From positions 1 to 24,126 of IMG/VR virus record IMGVR_UViG_3300040801_001914: 24,126 nucleotides of DNA. One strand, 5' to 3'. The notes under the pieces are model-generated. The model was not told the DNA's origin. It saw nothing but the letters and a program-made list of their open reading frames with translations, and searched no databases. This document shows positions 1 through 6,200 of this stretch, in pieces; the first letter of the stretch is position 1, and every line of letters begins with the position of its first letter. The stretch is from a virus. Made by a program: the position numbers and the translations under genes.

Positions 1-3
1 GGC

Positions 4-246
4 GTGGCGAGGCCAACGAAAAAGGAACGGAACGCTTATCCGGCAGGTAAGAGCGTGAATGGGGAGTCCGTAGCTGCCACCCTGCTCCGTTGGAACCCTT
101 ATGGTGGTGAAACCTTTGTGGTGGGTTGGACGGCAGAGTACGCACTTCCGCGGGAAGTTCATGACGGCTACATGCGCCTGGCGGTTGGCAAGTGGGATCG
201 GTTCGTTGAAGCTAATGTCAAAAAGCAACGTACCAAACTCGGGTGA
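4..246 (+). CDS. small hypothetical protein, possibly 5'-truncated by the window edge
   Basis: An 80-residue frame opens with a GTG at the very edge of the window and ends at TGA 244-246. I do not recognise the family. The product is basic at its N-terminus (ARPTKKER) and has several aromatic residues (WNPYGGETF, VVGWTAEY), with no membrane segment. The frame is also open through the first three bases of the window, so the true start may lie upstream and no ribosome site can be judged. Its last 32 bases overlap the start of the next gene. By position, just before a glycosyltransferase cassette and the tail genes, it could be a minor head or neck gene, but nothing in the sequence proves that. 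Confidence 0.45.
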   Translation: MARPTKKERNAYPAGKSVNGESVAATLLRWNPYGGETFVVGWTAEYALPREVHDGYMRLAVGKWDRFVEANVKKQRTKLG

Positions 247-817
247 CCCCTGGTGGCTCTGCGTAGCCACGGGGCCCTCCCTACGGCGCACAGACCTAGA
301 TGCGCTCCGGTGGATTGGTGAGCGGTCCATAGCGGCGAACTGCGGGGTGTTCTTCGCTCCTTGGGTGGGACGGCATTATGCCGCGGATGAGCAATGGTAC
401 AGATACTACGGATGGAGGACGCGCCCCTGGTACCAGGGTGAACGGTATGGGGCCCAAACGCACCGCTCGGATGTCAAACGCTGGCGGCACCGACTGCGCT
501 GGACGGAGAAGGGCGGCAACAGCGGCCACCATATCATTCACATGGCGGTTGAACTGGGGGCAACCCGGATAGCCATTATCGGATACGACCACCAGCACAC
601 GGGCGGGAAGACGCACGTTCACGGGGACCACCCATCGCGAAACGGAATGCGCATGGGCAACGCTCAACCGGCCCATGTCTGGGCGCGTCGGATGCCGGCC
701 ACGGCCCGGGACTTGGCGAGACGCGGTGTGCAGCTAATCAACCTAACGCGGGTGACGGCTATCCAGTGCTTCGACCGTATGACGGCACCTGAGTTCACTG
801 AGGAGTATGGGCCTTGA
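215..817 (+). CDS. DUF115 / MptE-like Rossmann-type phage protein (sugar- or nucleotide-related)
   Basis: The 200-residue product has a Rossmann-like entry motif VATGPSL (residues 17-23), then GGNSGHH (100-106), IIGYDHQ (121-127) and HVHGDHP (134-140). This motif order is what I associate with phage proteins of the DUF115/MptE-like family, relatives of proteins acting with glycosyltransferases in surface-sugar metabolism; the biochemical role in phages is not settled. I chose ATG 215 because the alternative in-frame ATG at 101 adds a low-quality N-terminus lying wholly inside the preceding gene. The ribosome site is weak (TTGAAG about 6 bases upstream), so translation is probably coupled to the upstream gene, which it overlaps by 32 bases. 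It overlaps the next gene by 4 bases. Family fairly likely; function inferred. Confidence 0.65.
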   Translation: MSKSNVPNSGDPWWLCVATGPSLRRTDLDALRWIGERSIAANCGVFFAPWVGRHYAADEQWYRYYGWRTRPWYQGERYGAQTHRSDVKRWRHRLRWTEKGGNSGHHIIHMAVELGATRIAIIGYDHQHTGGKTHVHGDHPSRNGMRMGNAQPAHVWARRMPATARDLARRGVQLINLTRVTAIQCFDRMTAPEFTEEYGP

Positions 818-1524
818 TTGTTGGTATCACCAGGGTTCGCAATGAGGAGCTAATACTGGCTGACACGCTGGCGCACTTTCAACAATGGTGTGACCAAATC
901 ATTCTCTACGACGACTGCTCAACTGACGACACTGTAACCCTGGCGCTCGACAGCAACGCCGCTGTCATTGCCGGGGATGAGTGGCGGTCCGACAGGGTGG
1001 CCGAAAACACCCGTCACCGTAAGCGGCTGTTCGATGAAGCTTGCCGGGCTGGTGCGGAGTGGGTGCTGTGCTTTGATGCGGACGAACGGTTGGAGGGCAC
1101 GCTGCCAGAACTTACGGCGGACGCCTACACGTTCCGGCTTTACGATGGGTACATGGCTGACGGTTATGACGTGCCTTATACGGACGGACCGCTGGCTGAG
1201 CTCCCTCGCCTGTGGGGGCCGGAGTATCGGGACATCCGTATGCTGTTCCGTGCTAACCCACAACGGGTGACGTGGGCGAGGCCTGGTATGCGGCAGCCGG
1301 ACGTCCTTGGGTGTGTCAAGCGGGCCCCAATGGACGTTCGCCATTATGGGAAATGTCTGAGCGTTAAACACTGGGAGGAGACTTGCGATTACTACATCAA
1401 ACACTTCCCACAGTGGCGTGCCAAGTGGTGGGCGCGGAAGGGCAAGGCCATACATAGCAGGTCGGACTTCCTGCGCCCGTTGGTGCCCTGGGAACGTTTA
1501 AACAGTGTCGCGGTTCCGTTGTAA
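814..1524 (+). CDS. GT-A fold glycosyltransferase, family 2
   Basis: The 236-residue product has the GT2 nucleotide-sugar binding layout: N-terminal strand IVGITRVRNEE, then DDCSTDDT (residues 33-40, equivalent to the D-G/C-S-x-D-x-T signature) and the metal-binding DxD motif in CFDADERLEG (DAD at 88-90). It should transfer a sugar from a nucleotide donor, with acceptor unknown. The start is a TTG that overlaps the previous TGA (TTGA, 814-817), preceded by GAGGAG about 10 bases upstream, so TTG is well supported. It ends in TAA sharing one base with the ATG of the next gene. Members of this group act on cell-surface polymers or, in phages, possibly on virion proteins; no membrane anchor is visible. 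Confidence 0.85.
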   Translation: MIVGITRVRNEELILADTLAHFQQWCDQIILYDDCSTDDTVTLALDSNAAVIAGDEWRSDRVAENTRHRKRLFDEACRAGAEWVLCFDADERLEGTLPELTADAYTFRLYDGYMADGYDVPYTDGPLAELPRLWGPEYRDIRMLFRANPQRVTWARPGMRQPDVLGCVKRAPMDVRHYGKCLSVKHWEETCDYYIKHFPQWRAKWWARKGKAIHSRSDFLRPLVPWERLNSVAVPL

Positions 1525-2306
1525 TGCGCATTCTAATCGCCGGCAAATACGGCCCACATGGGCACCAGAAGATCGGTGGGGTGCAGACGTGGATCGCCAC
1601 CCTGGCGGCGGAGTTGGAGAGGCGCCACCATGTGGTTGAGTTGTGGGAGCACGGCCAGCGACTCCCGGAGGGACGCTTTGACATTGGGGTGCTTTCAAAT
1701 TGGAAGCACACGGGCAAGCTGGCTAAACAGTGTAACACCGTGCGGGTGGTGTGCCACGGCATTATCCCGGACGAGAAACCGTTGAACCGGGATGTTTACT
1801 TCACAAGCGAAGGTGTGCGTGACCATTGGCACGGGCGGGGACCGATACTCCGCCAGCCAATAGACTTGAAGTTCTGGACACCATCGCTGTGCGAAAAAGA
1901 ATACTACGTCCGGTTCAGCTATCGGCGGGGCTTGGCATTTTTGCCAAAAGTCGCCGTCGCTCTCAATCTACCGTTCTACCATTTACAGAACGCGACACCA
2001 CACCAGGCCCGCAGTGTTTTGCAGCGGGCGGCGTGTGTCGCTGCCACGGGCCGGGCAGCTCTGGAAGCAATGGCGGTCGGCGCTCCGGTTGTAATACTTG
2101 ACCATAGGTCGGCCTACCAAGGGCCACTACTGGACGTCCACACGCTTGCCTCCATGGCTAGAAACTACTCCGGGCGGGGTGGCACAGCCCCAACGATCGA
2201 TTCGGCCGTACAAGCGAGCAGGCGGGCGATAGCGTGCGGATCCTTGCGACACCATGTGGAACAGTACCACGACGTCGAGAAAATTGCGGGGGAACTGCTA
2301 CCGTGA
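1524..2306 (+). CDS. GT-B fold glycosyltransferase, family 4-like
   Basis: The 260-residue product starts MRILIAGKYGPHG and has the GGVQTW motif (residues 18-23) followed by an amphipathic helix, the classic N-terminal acceptor-side signature of GT4 enzymes (GG-x-x-x-x-x-x-LA-x-x-L). Near the C-terminus ATGRAALEAMAVGAPVV (174-190) matches the donor-binding segment E-A-M-A-x-G-x-P-V-V. At 260 residues it is clearly shorter than typical GT4 enzymes (about 350-400), so it is a compact phage form. ATG 1524 shares a base with the previous TAA, and the end overlaps the next start as GTGA. It probably adds a second sugar in the same pathway as its neighbours. Acceptor unknown. Confidence 0.8.
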   Translation: MRILIAGKYGPHGHQKIGGVQTWIATLAAELERRHHVVELWEHGQRLPEGRFDIGVLSNWKHTGKLAKQCNTVRVVCHGIIPDEKPLNRDVYFTSEGVRDHWHGRGPILRQPIDLKFWTPSLCEKEYYVRFSYRRGLAFLPKVAVALNLPFYHLQNATPHQARSVLQRAACVAATGRAALEAMAVGAPVVILDHRSAYQGPLLDVHTLASMARNYSGRGGTAPTIDSAVQASRRAIACGSLRHHVEQYHDVEKIAGELLP

Positions 2307-2788
2307 GTCGAATATGTTTAAACACCCCGGTCCTTGATTTCATGGAATTCCATTTGAACGGGAGGGGCCGCGTGCTGGAATTTGGTGGGGGTTTCTCAAC
2401 CCCGTGGTTCGCAGCGCGTTGTGATGTGCTGTTAACCCTGGAAACGAGCCGGGCCTGGGCGGACTTAATAGAGCAGGAGCTCCTGGATGGGCGCCACGTC
2501 AACGTCCAAGTTCTGCGCGTGAACCACGTTTGTGACATCACAGTGACGGGTGTATTTGACCTAGCACTTGTTGACTGTGTCAAGAGTCAACGGCACCAGG
2601 CTGCGCTCTACGGTTGGATGGTCCTTAAAGAGGGGGGTTGGCTGGTCTTCGATGACGCACAGCGGTCCGAACATAAAGGCACCGTGAGACATTTTGACAA
2701 CATGAGGGACGGGACGCGCCTGGGCTGGGACCGAGACTTTGACATCCCGCAGGCCCGTGAACGGTTGGCGGTAGCGTGGCAGAAATGA
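2303..2788 (+). CDS. class I SAM-dependent methyltransferase-like protein
   Basis: The 161-residue product contains a class I Rossmann methyltransferase motif I, VLEFGGGFST (residues 24-33), an acidic strand end LTLETS for ribose binding (44-49), ALVDCV (88-93) as a motif IV-like strand, and GGWLVFDDA (111-119) as the later strand. I chose GTG 2303, overlapping the previous TGA as GTGA with GGGGGAA upstream, instead of the ATG at 2234, which would extend the protein 23 residues into sequence that looks like a shadow of the GT4 gene. It ends as ATGA with the next gene. In this cassette a sugar O-methyltransferase, which would cap or decorate the glycan, is the simplest guess. The substrate cannot be read from sequence. 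Confidence 0.7.
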   Translation: MSRICLNTPVLDFMEFHLNGRGRVLEFGGGFSTPWFAARCDVLLTLETSRAWADLIEQELLDGRHVNVQVLRVNHVCDITVTGVFDLALVDCVKSQRHQAALYGWMVLKEGGWLVFDDAQRSEHKGTVRHFDNMRDGTRLGWDRDFDIPQARERLAVAWQK

Positions 2789-3480
2789 TTTACCTGCTAA
2801 CCAACACGGGAGGGCGGCCTGAATGCCTGCGCCTGCTGTCCGCGTACATACGTGCTCAGGATTACCAGGGGCCCATGACTTGGGTGGTGGTGGATGATTG
2901 CATACCGCGGACGCCGGTGATGGACCCAGGTAACTGTGACGTCCGCGTTGTTAACGCGCCTTGGGTCTGGAAACCTGGCACAAACACCCAGGCGCAGTCC
3001 ATACGTTTCGGCCTACAGCAAATCGAGGACGACGCTGCCCGCGTGTTGGTCCTGGAGGATGACGACGTGTACCTGCCAGGCCACGTTTTAAGCATCGTTA
3101 AGCACCTGGACAGTTTTGACCTTGTGGGCGAACGGTTGGCAAAGTATTACAACGTCAGAACTCGGCGCTATCGGGAGCTTCCCGGAATGCGTCATTGCTC
3201 CTTAGCGAGCACGGGATTAAAGGGCCCGGCCATAGGGAAACTACTGGACATCGTTGAAACACCAGGCGCCGTGCTCATTGACGCAAAGCTATGGGTCTCC
3301 TTCACTGGAAGGAAGAGGCAACTACGCACGGCAAACGTGGTCGGTATCAAAGGCATGCCCGGACGCGGGGGAATCGGCGTGGGCCACAGGCCGACGTTCG
3401 GAAAAACGGATGTCCATGGCAAGTTTGAGGCAGCGGTTGGTGCAGCCATTGCCCGTCAATATGAGGAGTACGCGAGGTGA
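2785..3480 (+). CDS. GT-A fold glycosyltransferase-like protein
   Basis: The 231-residue product begins MIYLLTNTGGRPECL, a GT2-type first strand, followed by VVVDDC (residues 34-39) and the metal-binding acidic run VLEDDDVYLPGH (89-100), which replaces the usual DxD. I prefer ATG 2785, which overlaps the previous stop as ATGA with GGCGGTAG upstream, to the GTG nine bases earlier. It is the last gene before the tail terminator, whose GTG start overlaps its TGA. It belongs to the same overlapping run as the two other glycosyltransferases and the methyltransferase, so all five are probably made from one mRNA together with tail proteins. Donor and acceptor unknown. Confidence 0.75.
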   Translation: MIYLLTNTGGRPECLRLLSAYIRAQDYQGPMTWVVVDDCIPRTPVMDPGNCDVRVVNAPWVWKPGTNTQAQSIRFGLQQIEDDAARVLVLEDDDVYLPGHVLSIVKHLDSFDLVGERLAKYYNVRTRRYRELPGMRHCSLASTGLKGPAIGKLLDIVETPGAVLIDAKLWVSFTGRKRQLRTANVVGIKGMPGRGGIGVGHRPTFGKTDVHGKFEAAVGAAIARQYEEYAR

Positions 3481-4814
3481 GTGTAGCGACGCAAATCTTG
3501 ACGGCATTCGGTGACCACCTGAAGAACTTTGCATACTCACCGGAGGTGCCAGTAATTCCGCCCAACAGGGGCGACCAAACACCCGATGCGGGGCTGTGGC
3601 TGGAAGCAAGCTTCTTCCCTAACGCACCGCTCAATGTGACACTGGACTTCAATGCTATTGACGAGCAGCTTGGCTTTTTTCAAGTGCTCGTCTGCTACCG
3701 TAAGGACATCGGGCAGGTCCGGCCGTCAGAGCTGGCGGATGCCGTCATCGACTGGTTTCCGAAGGGCCTGGAGGTTGGGCCTGTTCGTGTGCGGCAAACC
3801 CCCTACCAGTTGCCGGCAGTGACGGAAGACGGTTCACGATGCTACATCGCGGTAACCATCCCATATCGCGGCCTCGTGTGTGCTGACATTGAGCCGCCAC
3901 CGGAGCCGCCAACCACCGCGCCGACACTCTCCCTCACCGTGGTTTCAGACTCCGCTATCGCGTTGGAATGGACGACCGTGGTGGACGCTGAGGCATACCG
4001 CGTGGAGCGGTCCTTGAACAACTCGACGTGGACCGCTGTCGCCTTCACAGGCGGTCTGGTCTTTGGGGATACCGGACTTTCCGGGGAGACAGAATATTTC
4101 TACCGTGTGGTCGCTTACAGCGAAGGCGGTGACGGGCCCTTCAGTAACACGGAATCCGGAACGACCCTTGCCGCACCACTCTTCCTGGCGAACTTCGACG
4201 CCGACCCTTTGACGCTGCTCACGAATTACGTGCCCGACGCGGACCCGTCCGGCTTAGGTATTGTGGGGACACCGGCCTTTGGACCGGCTGGTGAGTGGGT
4301 CATAAACCAGGGCGCCCTCGGAACAGCCCAAGTCTTCACAGCGTCAACGGGCCTGAACCGCTTCCAGTGGGCGCTCGAAACGCCGCTCCTGGAGGAGTAT
4401 GAAATTGCCTATGAGTTCCGGGGTCTGTTCAACAACAACGCGCGCTCGCCAGGCATGTTGGTTTGCGGCGAAAACACGGCGGGGACCGCTTGCTATTACA
4501 TCCGTTGGGGATCGAGTCAAACATTTGAACTAATAGACATCCAAAGCGGCGGGCCGCAGGGCACGCTCGACAGCGCTGTTGTTGCACGAACCGCAAACCA
4601 TACTTACCGAGCGAGAGTCGTGGTGTCCGCCACGGAGATCAACGTGTACTTGAAAGACCTCACGGAGGATACGCCTGAGTCGCTAATATTGACTGCCGCG
4701 GACACACAGTTTCGCGGTGAATTTTTCGGCTGGAGATCAAGCCAATCCAGCAACGACCTCGGCGGAACTTTGTCGCCGGTTATTTATAGAATCAGAGCTG
4801 GCCAAGTCAGCTGA
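3477..4814 (+). CDS. tail terminator-like protein fused to FN3 and jelly-roll (ConA/LamG-like) domains
   Basis: The 445-residue product has three parts. Residues 1-138 (SVATQILTAFGDHL ... CYIAVTIPYRGL) resemble the small tail-terminator / DUF4128-type proteins that cap the head-proximal end of siphophage tails, and lie in the expected gene position just before the tail tube gene. A proline-rich linker (PPPEPPTTAP) leads to a fibronectin III domain at about 146-231 (SAIALEWTTV ... EYFYRVVAYSEGGDGPFSN). Residues 236-445 are beta-rich and resemble a ConA/LamG-type carbohydrate-binding jelly roll. Tail terminators are usually about 130-150 residues, so 300 extra residues are unusual; they would be displayed near the head-tail joint. 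GTG 3477 overlaps the previous TGA and has GAGGAG upstream. Domain calls are by eye. Confidence 0.7.
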   Translation: MSVATQILTAFGDHLKNFAYSPEVPVIPPNRGDQTPDAGLWLEASFFPNAPLNVTLDFNAIDEQLGFFQVLVCYRKDIGQVRPSELADAVIDWFPKGLEVGPVRVRQTPYQLPAVTEDGSRCYIAVTIPYRGLVCADIEPPPEPPTTAPTLSLTVVSDSAIALEWTTVVDAEAYRVERSLNNSTWTAVAFTGGLVFGDTGLSGETEYFYRVVAYSEGGDGPFSNTESGTTLAAPLFLANFDADPLTLLTNYVPDADPSGLGIVGTPAFGPAGEWVINQGALGTAQVFTASTGLNRFQWALETPLLEEYEIAYEFRGLFNNNARSPGMLVCGENTAGTACYYIRWGSSQTFELIDIQSGGPQGTLDSAVVARTANHTYRARVVVSATEINVYLKDLTEDTPESLILTAADTQFRGEFFGWRSSQSSNDLGGTLSPVIYRIRAGQVS

Positions 4815-4840
4815 AATGATATGACGCCCTGGGCGATCCA

Positions 4841-4854
4841 GGTTTCCGGAAACC
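4841..4854. repeat. 14-bp perfect palindrome in the gap before the tail tube gene
   Basis: GGTTTCCGGAAACC is fully self-complementary and sits in the 69-bp gap between the terminator-fusion gene and the tail tube gene, one of the few real gaps in the rightward block. It is followed by TTTACA, not a T-run, so it is not a convincing terminator. It could be an RNA processing hairpin or a protein-binding site. I see no good promoter in the gap. Confidence 0.4.
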
Positions 4855-4883
4855 TTTACAACTACAGAATGGAGGATTGAGTT

Positions 4884-5348
4884 ATGTCCGATTGCGGCAT
4901 CACCCACTCGGGCCTCGTCATTGGCATCAGCACCACGGTCGAAAACGACGACGTGGACCTGTCAACGGTCGAGGGCCTGTCTTACGAGAACCTGCCCAGT
5001 GTGGGCAACGCGGGCGACACTGGTGTCACCCAAAACATCATCAACTACAGTACCCTGGATCGGCAGGTAATTTGCAAGGGCAAGGGCGAGGCAAATGCCG
5101 GTGACCCCACCATTGAGGCGCTGGATGTACCGAGCGCAGCGTTGGACCTGTTCGTCGCGGCTGCGGCCACGGACAACAGTGACAACTACGTCATCCGGTA
5201 CCAGTGGCCCGACGGGTCCTATGAGTACAACCGAGGCTTGATCACTGGGCCGCAGCGCATGAAGGGCGGTAACGAAGACTTCAAGCGCATCATGTTCACC
5301 TGCGGTAACCAGCAGGCGCCCATTGTTGTTGAAGCTCCGTCAGCCTGA
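4884..5348 (+). CDS. major tail tube protein
   Basis: The 154-residue product is small, acidic, beta-rich and free of membrane segments (TVENDDVDLSTVEG, VICKGKGEANAGD, YVIRYQWPDGSYEYNRG). It lies between the tail terminator and the assembly chaperones, which is the usual place of the tube protein in siphophages. It has the best ribosome site of the tail block (GGAGG about 8 bases before ATG 4884), its own upstream gap, and an intrinsic terminator directly downstream, all expected for a protein needed in hundreds of copies per virion. Tube subunits are typically 130-250 residues. The assignment rests mainly on position, size and expression signals. Confidence 0.75.
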   Translation: MSDCGITHSGLVIGISTTVENDDVDLSTVEGLSYENLPSVGNAGDTGVTQNIINYSTLDRQVICKGKGEANAGDPTIEALDVPSAALDLFVAAAATDNSDNYVIRYQWPDGSYEYNRGLITGPQRMKGGNEDFKRIMFTCGNQQAPIVVEAPSA

Positions 5349-5363
5349 CGGTGTACACAGGTT

Positions 5364-5403
5364 CCCCCAGCTCCGGGCGCTTCGGAGTTGGGGGTTTCTT
5401 TCC
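5364..5403 (+). terminator. intrinsic terminator after the tail tube gene
   Basis: CCCCCAGCTCCG (5364-5375) pairs with CGGAGTTGGGGG (5383-5394), one G-U pair, across a 7-base loop, followed by TTTCTTTCC. It starts 15 bases after the tube stop codon. The next gene starts 28 bases beyond it with no evident new promoter, so it is probably partial and lowers downstream expression relative to the tube gene. Confidence 0.8.
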
Positions 5404-5430
5404 TAAAGCGCAAAATGAATGGAGAATGAT

Positions 5431-5832
5431 ATGGACCTTTCAACGATTGTACCCACAGGTCGTCAGTTCGAATTGCTGCACCCGCAGACGGACGAGCCGA
5501 CCGGAATTATCTTTCACCTGCGTTCACCCGATGCACCTGAAGTCAAAAAGGTTCAACGGGACTGGCAAGACCGCATGCTGGCGCCGAAGCGGCGGAGTAA
5601 AAATGTCGGCGCCGAAGACCTGGAGGCGTTCCAAAAGGAGCGCATCATTGCCCAGGTTGAGGGGTGGGAATTTACCAACTCTGATTTCAACTTGGGCCCG
5701 GACCAGGAGTTCACGCCCAAGCTGCTCCGCTCACTGCTGAAGAAATTGCCGTGGCTCCAAACGGCACTGACTGCTGAGACGGAGGACTTGTCTGCTTTTT
5801 TGACTGGTCCGGCGGACAGCTCGTCCGCCTAG
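5431..5832 (+). CDS. tail assembly chaperone, short (G-like) product
   Basis: The 133-residue product (MDLSTIVPTGRQFELLHP ...) occupies the position of lambda gpG, between the tube and tape measure genes, where siphophages encode chaperones that coat the tape measure before tube assembly. I chose ATG 5431 with GGAGA upstream (from 5421); the ATG at 5419 is in the same frame but its use would place the good ribosome site inside the gene. Near the end the codons GCT TTT TTG form the slippery heptamer TTTTTTG (5796-5802), and translation in frame stops at TAG 5830-5832. A share of ribosomes should shift by -1 and continue to 6200. Confidence 0.8.
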   Translation: MDLSTIVPTGRQFELLHPQTDEPTGIIFHLRSPDAPEVKKVQRDWQDRMLAPKRRSKNVGAEDLEAFQKERIIAQVEGWEFTNSDFNLGPDQEFTPKLLRSLLKKLPWLQTALTAETEDLSAFLTGPADSSSA

Positions 5833-6200
5833 TCCAGCACCTTATCCGCTATGATGGGCAGTGGGGCCATGAAGTTTTCACCGGCAGGAATGAACGCAAA
5901 AAAGTTTCGCGTCGGGAGTATTATGAAACCATTGGCTACCCTGTCCCGGATATGCCAGAGTGCCCGTCACAAGTTGAGCACGTTTGGCTGTGGTTCTGGG
6001 AAATAACGCGGAGGCGTGCGCCGGCATTTGACGGCGCCGCCCCTTTAACGCACACGGAGGTCGAAGCGTGGTCAAGGTTGACGCGGACGGTGATACGCCC
6101 CTGGGAGGTCAAAATGCTTTTCAGGATTGACGACGGCTACCTGGAACAGCGGGCCAAGGAAATAGAAGGCCAGCGGGACCGGCAGAAGGAGAAACAATAA
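5431..6200 (+). CDS. tail assembly chaperone, -1 frameshift (G-T-like) fusion product
   Basis: Reading join(5431..5802, 5802..6200) gives 256 residues: 124 from the first frame, then 132 starting DWSGGQLVRLVQHLIRYDG. The -1 frame is open without a stop from the slippery site to TAA 6198-6200, and its protein is sensible throughout (YYETIGYPVPDMPECP, WFWEITRRRAPAFDG, WEVKMLFRIDDGYLEQRAKEIEGQRD). The only ATG in the second frame, 5952, has no ribosome site and would discard 50 well-formed residues, so expression by frameshifting fits better than independent initiation. In lambda the equivalent G-T protein recruits the tube protein to the tape measure at a fixed low ratio. The end overlaps the tape measure ATG by one base. 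Confidence 0.85.
5796..5802 (+). promoter_or_regulatory. -1 programmed ribosomal frameshift slippery heptamer TTTTTTG
   Basis: The heptamer reads T TTT TTG in the zero frame, a canonical X-XXY-YYZ site. After slippage both tRNAs can re-pair on TTT TTT. It lies 27 bases before the zero-frame stop and in the correct register to enter the open frame of the T-like extension. Confidence 0.85.
5811..5829 (+). promoter_or_regulatory. frameshift-stimulating RNA stem-loop
   Basis: GGCGGAC (5811-5817) and GTCCGCC (5823-5829) form a perfect 7-bp GC-rich stem with loop AGCTC. The stem base is 8 nt downstream of the slippery heptamer, the usual distance for a stimulatory element. An outer CTGG/CCAG pairing (5804-5807 with 5834-5837) could extend it. 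Confidence 0.75.

Noticed and set aside
5952-6200. independent start for the T-like chaperone at ATG 5952
   Set aside because: No ribosome site, and the frame is open and protein-like upstream to the slippery heptamer; frameshift expression fits better.
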